Assembly: GCF_001571345.1 (NCBI RefSeq)
Contig: NZ_BCTP01000008.1
Location: 41,997 to 105,996, forward strand
Length of the DNA: 64,000 nucleotides
DNA from: Komagataeibacter xylinus NBRC 15237
Lineage (GTDB): Bacteria; Pseudomonadota; Alphaproteobacteria; Acetobacterales; Acetobacteraceae
Reading direction: 5' to 3'
The notes beneath the pieces are model-generated. The model ran no database searches. It was given only the letters and a program-made list of their open reading frames with translations, and was not told the DNA's origin. The translations under genes and the position numbers were made by a program. Positions 58,368 to 64,000 of the stretch are shown in pieces. Within the stretch, counting starts at the first letter, position 1, and the number at the start of each line of letters is the position of its first letter.

Positions 58368-60080
58368 ATGAACGATGACAAGACAGTGATGAAGGCGTGG
58401 ACCCGGGCACAGTCGCGCCTGGGGCGCAGGCAGGCCATGCCTGTCGTGTTGCTGGGTCTGGCCATATCCGCCGTTGCCGTGGGGCAGGTATGGTGCATCG
58501 CCACCGTGCTGGCCTGCGTGCTGGTGCCGGGCGGCATGCCGGTTGTTGCGTGGCCGCTGGCCGGGCTGGTGGGGCTTGCGGTAGCGCGCGCGGGCCTGCA
58601 GGCGGCATCTGACACGCTGGCCGCGCGTGCTGGCATGAAGGGCCGCGCGCGCCTGCGTAGTGGCGTGATCGAGGCCATCATGCGTGGCGGGCCGGGGCTT
58701 TTGCGCCAGCACCACACGGGCGAGCTGACCGCGCTGGCCGTTGACCGGATCGAGGCGCTCGACGGGTTCTTCGCCCGCTGGCTGCCCGCTTCCGTGCTGT
58801 GGATGGCGGCCCCTCTTGTCATTGGCGTGCTGGCGGCGTTCGTGCAGCCGGGCTCGGCGCTGGTCATGGCGGTGTGCGGCATTGCGGTGCCGTTTGGCCA
58901 GGCGCTGTTCGGCATCGGGGCGGCGGTGGCCTCGCGCAACCAGTTCCTGGCCATGACCCGCCTGCAGGCCCGCTTTCTCGACCGGGTGCGCGGCATCGCC
59001 ACCATCGTGCTTTCTGGCCGCACGGAGGATGAAACCCGCAGGCTTGCAGCAAGTGCGGAGGAACTGCGCCTGCGCACCATGAAGGTGCTGCGCGTGGCCT
59101 TCCTGTCCTCCGCTTCCATCGACTGCGCCATGGTCGTGGCTCTTGTGCTCATCGCCCTGCGCAACGGCGCGCACCTGATGGACCTGCACGAGCAGGGCGT
59201 GCCTGCCGCAATCATGGCAGGCCAGGTGGCGCGCGGGCTGTTCGTGGTGCTGGTGGTGCCGGAATTCTTCGCCCCCTTCCGCAGCCTTGCCCTGGCCTAT
59301 CAGGATCGGGCGCATGCCTCGGGGGCCGCGAGCGCCATGCGCATCCTGCCCGGTGAAGCCCCCGCGCGGGTTGGTGGCCAGGCGGTGTGTGACATGACGG
59401 GGGGTGTCGCGGTCGCCTTCGAGCATGTCAGTTTTGCATGGGACGCCGCACGCGGCATGGCGGTTGATGATGTGTCCTTCAGCGTGCCCGCGGGGCAGAC
59501 GCTGCTGCTGTGCGGCGCGTCGGGTTCGGGCAAGTCCACCATCATCGAACTGCTGCTCGGCTTCATCCAGCCCGCCAGCGGGCGCATTACGTTCAACGGC
59601 GTGGACATGACCACGCTGGCGCCTGAAGCGTTGGTGGCCATGACCTCGTGGATCGGGCAGAAGCCCGTGCTGTTTGCGGGCACGCTGCGCGAGAACATCC
59701 TGTTTGCCCGCCCCGATGCAACACAGGCGCAGCTTGACGCCGCGGTTGCTGCCGCAGCGGCCGGGGATTTCGTGGCCAGCCTGCCCAACGGGCTCGATAC
59801 CTTTATTGGCGAGGGGGGCTTTGGCCTGTCTGGCGGGCAGGCGCAGCGCGTGGCGATTGCGCGTGCCTTCCTCAAGGATGCGCCGCTTGTGGTGCTTGAC
59901 GAGCCAACCGCGCATCTCGACCCCGATACCGAGGCCGATGTGTTTGAAAGCCTGCGCCGCCTTGCCGCCCGGCGCACCGTCATCCTGGCCACCCATTCCA
60001 GCGCGGTGGCGGGGTTTGACGGCCAGCGCATTGACCTGGCGCAGGGCCATGTCGTGACCAGTGGGGAGACAGTATCGTGA
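58368..60080 (+). CDS. cydD: Thiol reductant ABC exporter subunit CydD
   Basis: CydD pairs with CydC to export cysteine and glutathione to the periplasm, needed for cytochrome assembly. The 570-residue protein has an N-terminal six-helix membrane domain (GLAISAVAVGQVWCIATVLACVLVPGG; HTGELTALAVDRIEALDGFFARWLP is the family-typical loop) and a C-terminal ATPase: Walker A LLCGASGSGKSTI, signature FGLSGGQAQRVAIARAFLKDAPLVVLDEPTAHLD and switch His ILATHSS. The stop overlaps cydC by four bases (GTGA). The cydAB oxidase genes are not adjacent. Confidence 0.9.
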   Translation: MNDDKTVMKAWTRAQSRLGRRQAMPVVLLGLAISAVAVGQVWCIATVLACVLVPGGMPVVAWPLAGLVGLAVARAGLQAASDTLAARAGMKGRARLRSGVIEAIMRGGPGLLRQHHTGELTALAVDRIEALDGFFARWLPASVLWMAAPLVIGVLAAFVQPGSALVMAVCGIAVPFGQALFGIGAAVASRNQFLAMTRLQARFLDRVRGIATIVLSGRTEDETRRLAASAEELRLRTMKVLRVAFLSSASIDCAMVVALVLIALRNGAHLMDLHEQGVPAAIMAGQVARGLFVVLVVPEFFAPFRSLALAYQDRAHASGAASAMRILPGEAPARVGGQAVCDMTGGVAVAFEHVSFAWDAARGMAVDDVSFSVPAGQTLLLCGASGSGKSTIIELLLGFIQPASGRITFNGVDMTTLAPEALVAMTSWIGQKPVLFAGTLRENILFARPDATQAQLDAAVAAAAAGDFVASLPNGLDTFIGEGGFGLSGGQAQRVAIARAFLKDAPLVVLDEPTAHLDPDTEADVFESLRRLAARRTVILATHSSAVAGFDGQRIDLAQGHVVTSGETVS

Positions 60081-61774
60081 AATCCTCACAGACAAGGGAA
60101 CTGAACCGGCAGGCGCAGCGCGAGGGCGTACTCGCCCCCGTGGGCCGCATCCTGCAGATATGGCAGCGTCGCGCGCCGCTGCTCACCGCGGGCGCGCTGC
60201 TGTCGCTGCTGGCGCTCATCATCGGCCTTGTGCTGATGCGCGAGGCAGGCATCCGCGTTGCGGCCATGACCATGGGCATGATCGTGGTCACCACCGGGGC
60301 GCTGCGCATTTTTGGCAGCGCGCGGGTGATCCTGCGCTATGCGGAGCGACTGGTCGCGCATGATGCGATGTTCCGCGCGCTGGCCGATGTGCGGGTGTGG
60401 TTCTTCCGTCACCTTGCGCGCGGGGCGGCGGCGGGGCTTGGCTTCCGCCGTGCGGGCGACCTGCTCTCGCGTCTGGTGTCGGATGTCGAGACGCTGGACG
60501 GGCTTTACCTGCGCATCATCCTTCCGCTGGCGGGCGCGTGCCTTGTGCTGCCGTTCCTGTTCATCGCCATCAACATGGTCAGTTCCGTGCTGGCCGTGGT
60601 GGTGTGCGCGCTGTTTGCCTGCGGGGCGTTCGTGCTGCCGCTATGCGCCGCCATGCTGGGGCGGCGTGAAGGCGGGCTGGTCAACCATGAGGCGGCCCAA
60701 CTGCGCGTGGGCGTGCTCGACATGGTGGGTGGCCTGCGTGAAATCGCGACCTTCGGGGCGGAGGGGCGCATGCTTGACCATGTGCGCGACCGTGATGCCG
60801 CACTCTGTCGCGCGCAGATGAAACAGGCCCGCATGCTGGCGTTGGCGGGTGCCGCCTCCTATCTGTGCGGGCAGGCGGCGGTTGTGGCGGTTCTGGCCGC
60901 AGCCCTGGGTCTGGGCCTGCCGCGCATTGCCCCGCTGCCTGCCGCCGCCGTGCTGTTCCTTACGGTTGCGGCCTTCGAGAGCATTGGCGGGCTGACGCGC
61001 GCGGGCGCGCTTGCGGGCAACATCACCCGTGCGGCCGCGCGGGTGGTGGCGGTGGGCGACCTGCCCGAGCATGCCCCGCCCGAAGGCACGCAGCCTGCGC
61101 CCGAGGGCACCGACATCCGCTTCGAGCAGGTTTCCTTCCGGTGGGATGCGGCGCGCGCACCGGTGCTTGATCATCTTGACCTGAGCATTCCCGCAGGCCA
61201 GCGCATTGCGGTCATGGGGCCTTCGGGGGCGGGCAAGTCCACGCTGGCGGCATTGCTGCTCAAGGTGGTGGGGCCGCAGGCGGGGCGCATTACGCTCGGC
61301 GGCGAGGATATCGCCACCATCCGCGACGGGGCGATGCGCGAGCGGATCGCCTGGCTGTCACAGGCGACGCATCTGTTTACCGATACGATTCGCGCCAACC
61401 TGCTGCTTGGCCGCCCCGACGCCACCGAGGCTGACCTGTGGGCAGCACTCGAGCAGGCCCGCGTGGCCGATGTGGTGCGCGAACTGCCCGATGGGCTGGA
61501 TAGCTGGCTGGGTGAAGGGGGTGCCAGCGTATCAGGCGGGCAGGGGCGGCGTCTGGCGCTGGCCCGCGTGCTGCTTTCGCATGCGCCGATCCTGATTCTG
61601 GATGAACCGGCCACCGGGCTGGATGCCCAGACCGAGCGTGAATTCCTGCTCACCCTCAACGAGGTGACGCAGGGGCGCACGGTCATTCTGATCGTGCACC
61701 GGCTGACGGGTGTGGAAAAGCTGGATCAGGCATGGCGTATCGTGGGTGGTAAAACCGTGGCGGCTACGGCATGA
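60077..61774 (+). CDS. cydC: Thiol reductant ABC exporter subunit CydC
   Basis: The 565-residue partner of CydD has the membrane domain with RYAERLVAHDAMFRALADVRVWFFRHLARGAAAGLGFRRAGDLLSRLVSDVETLDGLYLRIILP, the CydC hallmark, and an ATPase with Walker A VMGPSGAGKSTL, signature ASVSGGQGRRLALARVLLSHAPILILDEPATGLD and VILIVHRL. GTG is the likely start and is coupled to the cydD stop. It is followed, after about 130 bases, by an OmpA-like lipoprotein gene. Confidence 0.9.
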   Translation: MKSSQTRELNRQAQREGVLAPVGRILQIWQRRAPLLTAGALLSLLALIIGLVLMREAGIRVAAMTMGMIVVTTGALRIFGSARVILRYAERLVAHDAMFRALADVRVWFFRHLARGAAAGLGFRRAGDLLSRLVSDVETLDGLYLRIILPLAGACLVLPFLFIAINMVSSVLAVVVCALFACGAFVLPLCAAMLGRREGGLVNHEAAQLRVGVLDMVGGLREIATFGAEGRMLDHVRDRDAALCRAQMKQARMLALAGAASYLCGQAAVVAVLAAALGLGLPRIAPLPAAAVLFLTVAAFESIGGLTRAGALAGNITRAAARVVAVGDLPEHAPPEGTQPAPEGTDIRFEQVSFRWDAARAPVLDHLDLSIPAGQRIAVMGPSGAGKSTLAALLLKVVGPQAGRITLGGEDIATIRDGAMRERIAWLSQATHLFTDTIRANLLLGRPDATEADLWAALEQARVADVVRELPDGLDSWLGEGGASVSGGQGRRLALARVLLSHAPILILDEPATGLDAQTEREFLLTLNEVTQGRTVILIVHRLTGVEKLDQAWRIVGGKTVAATA

Positions 61775-61908
61775 AGGGGCCGCCCTGCCTGCCGAAAGGA
61801 TTGACGTGCCTCGCCCCAGCGGGCACGAAGTAGCTCAAAACCGGATCGGACACACCTCAAGGCTGGGCGCGGTCCGTCATGCATATCTGAAACGGGAGTA
61901 ACTCCATC

Positions 61909-62283
61909 ATGCGTCGCCTGTCCCTTCTTCTTGGTCTTGGTCTGCTGACAGGATGCGCTGGTGGCCATCCGGGCAAGTATGTCGTGTTCTTCACCCCCAA
62001 TTCGGCCCAGCTTGATGCCCCGGCCCAGACCGTGATCTCGCAGGCGGCCCAGCGTGCGGTGACAAACCATTCCAAGGTGCGGGTCGAAGGCTATGCCGCC
62101 GCCAGCCATGACCTGTCGGCTGATGAACTGCTGGCCATTGACCGCGCCAAGATCGTGGCCCGCCAGCTTGCGGTTGACGGCGTGGATGCAGGCCGTATCA
62201 GCCAGCAGCCGCGTGGCCCGATGAACAACGAGGACGGTGCGCTGGCCTCGCGTCGTGTCGAGATCGAGGTCGGCGGACACTGA
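61909..62283 (+). CDS. OmpA-like lipoprotein
   Basis: A 124-residue protein with a lipoprotein signal (RRLSLLLGLGLLTGCAGG, lipobox LLTGC) and an OmpA C-terminal domain: VVFFTPNSAQLDAPAQTVISQAAQRAV, VRVEGYAAASHDLS, LLAIDRAKIVARQLAVDGVDAGRISQQPRGP and the terminal ASRRVEIEV. The domain usually binds peptidoglycan; the TDxxGx...N motif is weakened here (GYAAASHDLSADELLAIDRAK keeps only part of the ligand residues). It resembles small Pal-like anchors. GGGAG precedes the ATG. It overlaps the frame upstream of recQ by only a few bases. Confidence 0.85.
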   Translation: MRRLSLLLGLGLLTGCAGGHPGKYVVFFTPNSAQLDAPAQTVISQAAQRAVTNHSKVRVEGYAAASHDLSADELLAIDRAKIVARQLAVDGVDAGRISQQPRGPMNNEDGALASRRVEIEVGGH

Positions 62284-62306
62284 GCGAAAGCCCCGCTTTT
62301 CATGAT

Positions 62307-64000
62307 ATGACGGCGCCTGAAGGCAGCACGCGCGACCCGCGCGCGGTGCTGGCCGAGGTTTTCGGCTTCCCCGATTTCCGTGGCCTGCAGCAGCAGGCGG
62401 TGGCGGAGGTCATGGCCGGGCGCGACTGCCTGGTGCTCATGCCCACCGGCGGTGGCAAGAGCGTGTGCTATCAGGTGCCCGCCCTTGCCCGGCCTGGCAC
62501 GGGGCTGGTCATCTCGCCCCTGATCGCGCTGATGGATGATCAGGTTGCCGCCCTGCGGCAGCTTGGCGTCAACGCGGGCGCCCTGCATTCCGAACAGGAA
62601 CCCGAGGACGCCGCCCGCGTGCGCTCGGACCTGATGGCAGGCCGGCTTGACATTCTCTACGTCTCGCCCGAGCGCCTGCTCTCGCCGGGCATGCTCGACC
62701 GGCTCGGGCGGCTCACGCTCTCGGTCATCGCCATTGACGAGGCGCACTGCATTTCGGCCTGGGGGCATGAATTCCGCCCCGAATACCGCGAGCTTGCGGC
62801 ATTGCCGCAGCATTTCCCCAATGTGCCGCGCATAGCACTCACCGCCACGGCGGACGCGCGCACGCGCAGCGACATTCTTGAAGCCCTGGCCATGCCCGAT
62901 GCCACGGTGTTCAAGGCCAGTTTCCACCGCCCCAATCTCGATATCGCGGTCAAGCCCAAGACATCGGAAATCCGCCAGCTTACCGCCATTCTCGACCGGC
63001 ATCGGGGGGCGGCCTCCATCGTGTATTGCGGCAGCCGCAGTAAGACCGAGCGCGTGGCCCGCTCGCTGGCGGGCAAGGGCTATGCGGCGCTGCCGTTCCA
63101 TGCCGGTCTTTCGCCGGTGGAAAAGCGCGCGGCACTGATGCGCTTCCGCTCGGGCGAGCCGGTGGTGATCGTGGCCACCATCGCCTTTGGCATGGGCATC
63201 GACCGCCCCGATGTGCGCGCCGTGGTGCATCTGGACATGCCGTCCTCGCCCGAGGGGTATTACCAGCAGATCGGTCGCGCCGGGCGCGATGGCGAGCAGG
63301 CGGAAACCGTGCTGCTTTATGGCGGCGATGACATGGCCCGCGCACGCTACTGGCTGGAGCAGTCCAACGCGCCCGATGCGCAGAAACGCATCATGAGCGC
63401 GCGGCTCGAGGCCATGATCGCCCTGACCGAAACCACGGGCTGCCGCACGCAGGCGCTGCTCTCGTGCTTTGGCGAGGAACTCGATGAAGCCTGCGGCCAT
63501 TGCGACAACTGCCGCAGCCCGGTGGCCACGTTTGATGGCACGGTGGCCGCGCAGAAGGTGCTCTCGGCCATCTACCGCACCGGCCAGCGCTTTGGCGCGG
63601 TGCATGTGGCGGGCGTGCTGCGGGGCAAGGCTTCGGACATGACGGCGCGGCACGGGCATGAAAAGCTGAGCGTGTTCGGCATCGGCCGTGACCGGCCAGA
63701 GCCGTTCTGGCGCGGTGTGATCCGCCAGCTCATCGCGCGCGGTGCCATCAGGGTCACGGGCGAATACAATGCCCTTGCCCTTGAGGAAGGCCGCGCGCGC
63801 CCCATATTGCGTGGCGAGGAGCCGATCATGCTGCGCGAGGACGCGACCGAGGACCTCAAGGCCGCGACGACACGTGGCACTGGTGGCGGCACGCGCCCTG
63901 CCATGGCCGACCTCACGCCCGAGGCCGCTGCCCGCTATGAGGCTTTGCGTAGCTGGCGGCTGGGCGAGGCGCGTGAGCAGGAAATTCCGCCCTATCAGCC
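62307..64000 (+). CDS. recQ: ATP-dependent DNA helicase RecQ (runs off the window)
   Basis: The frame is open to the last base, giving at least 564 residues of RecQ, a 3'-5' SF2 helicase of recombination and repair. Motifs: FRGLQQQAVAEVMAGRDCLVLMPTGGGKSVCYQVPAL (0 and I), VISPLIALMDDQV (Ia), AIDEAHCISAWGHEFRPEYREL (II and the RecQ aromatic loop), ALTATAD (III), YCGSRSKTERVA (IV), VATIAFGMGIDRPDVRAVVHLDMPSS (V), YYQQIGRAGRDGEQAE (VI), then the zinc site CGHCDNC and the winged-helix RQC domain. ATG 62307 is chosen; the CTG at 62280 would extend the protein and overlap the previous gene. Confidence 0.94.
   Translation, partial: MTAPEGSTRDPRAVLAEVFGFPDFRGLQQQAVAEVMAGRDCLVLMPTGGGKSVCYQVPALARPGTGLVISPLIALMDDQVAALRQLGVNAGALHSEQEPEDAARVRSDLMAGRLDILYVSPERLLSPGMLDRLGRLTLSVIAIDEAHCISAWGHEFRPEYRELAALPQHFPNVPRIALTATADARTRSDILEALAMPDATVFKASFHRPNLDIAVKPKTSEIRQLTAILDRHRGAASIVYCGSRSKTERVARSLAGKGYAALPFHAGLSPVEKRAALMRFRSGEPVVIVATIAFGMGIDRPDVRAVVHLDMPSSPEGYYQQIGRAGRDGEQAETVLLYGGDDMARARYWLEQSNAPDAQKRIMSARLEAMIALTETTGCRTQALLSCFGEELDEACGHCDNCRSPVATFDGTVAAQKVLSAIYRTGQRFGAVHVAGVLRGKASDMTARHGHEKLSVFGIGRDRPEPFWRGVIRQLIARGAIRVTGEYNALALEEGRARPILRGEEPIMLREDATEDLKAATTRGTGGGTRPAMADLTPEAAARYEALRSWRLGEAREQEIPPYQ

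Noticed and set aside
58311..60095. Minus-strand open frame of about 590 codons opposite cydD
   Set aside because: Rich in His/Arg/Gln with no domain; cydD motifs are clear on the plus strand.

Overview
The window is GC-rich alphaproteobacterial chromosome, most likely an acetic acid bacterium (Acetobacteraceae), with Komagataeibacter as my best guess. The reasons are the TrcR/DUF1013, Hda, PhyR/NepR/EcfG and DUF465 gene content and nine copies of a short intergenic repeat of a type I recall from that genus. No transposase, prophage, CRISPR array, tRNA or rRNA was recognised. Genes are densely packed and many neighbours overlap by ATGA.

Layout. 1-3 kb: end of a sugar-nucleotide epimerase/dehydratase gene, a sugar aminotransferase and two small genes, the tail of a surface-polysaccharide operon. 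3-8.3 kb: AI-2E/PerM-type permease, MFS exporter, ABC-F ATPase, nucleoside diphosphate kinase. 8.4-15.2 kb: purN and purM, divergent from an hda-ppk-ppx line (replication control and polyphosphate). 15.3-31.6 kb: a large purine-catabolism block: a degenerate dihydropyrimidinase homologue, xdhA-xdhB-xdhC, a LysR regulator, an FMO-like flavoprotein (candidate urate hydroxylase), hpxX-hpxY-hpxW homologues, allantoate amidohydrolase, ureidoglycine-glyoxylate aminotransferase, PuuE allantoinase, OHCU decarboxylase and 5-hydroxyisourate hydrolase. Read as a pathway it runs xanthine to urate to 5-hydroxyisourate to OHCU to allantoin to allantoate to ureidoglycine to oxalurate, with HpxW able to release ammonium from oxamate. 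No purine permease and no oxalurate carbamoyltransferase is seen here.

31.8-45.3 kb: NAD-type isocitrate dehydrogenase, M24 peptidase, acetyltransferase, prmA, a UvrD-type helicase, two RadC-like genes (one without its metal site) around a HAD phosphatase, an AT-rich orphan gene, purE-purK, two DUF465 mini-genes, trcR, an Hsp20 gene with a probable ROSE RNA thermometer, and rpmE. 45.5-54 kb: mscL, a small lipoprotein, secD-secF, a Gfo/Idh/MocA oxidoreductase, a second ABC-F protein and otsA.

54-58.3 kb: the general stress response locus: phyR facing ecfG-like sigma 1, sigma 2 with an EcfG-type promoter in front of it, nepR and a HWE/HisKA_2 sensor kinase. 58.4-64 kb: cydD-cydC, an OmpA-like lipoprotein and a recQ gene that runs off the end.

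The most rewarding observations are the purine block with its apparent pseudo-hydantoinase and strong operator-like dyads, the duplicated sigma gene inside the stress locus, the RadC pair, the ROSE leader, the AT-rich orphan and the composite palindromic repeat family. Gene functions rest on motif recognition by eye; no database search was run.
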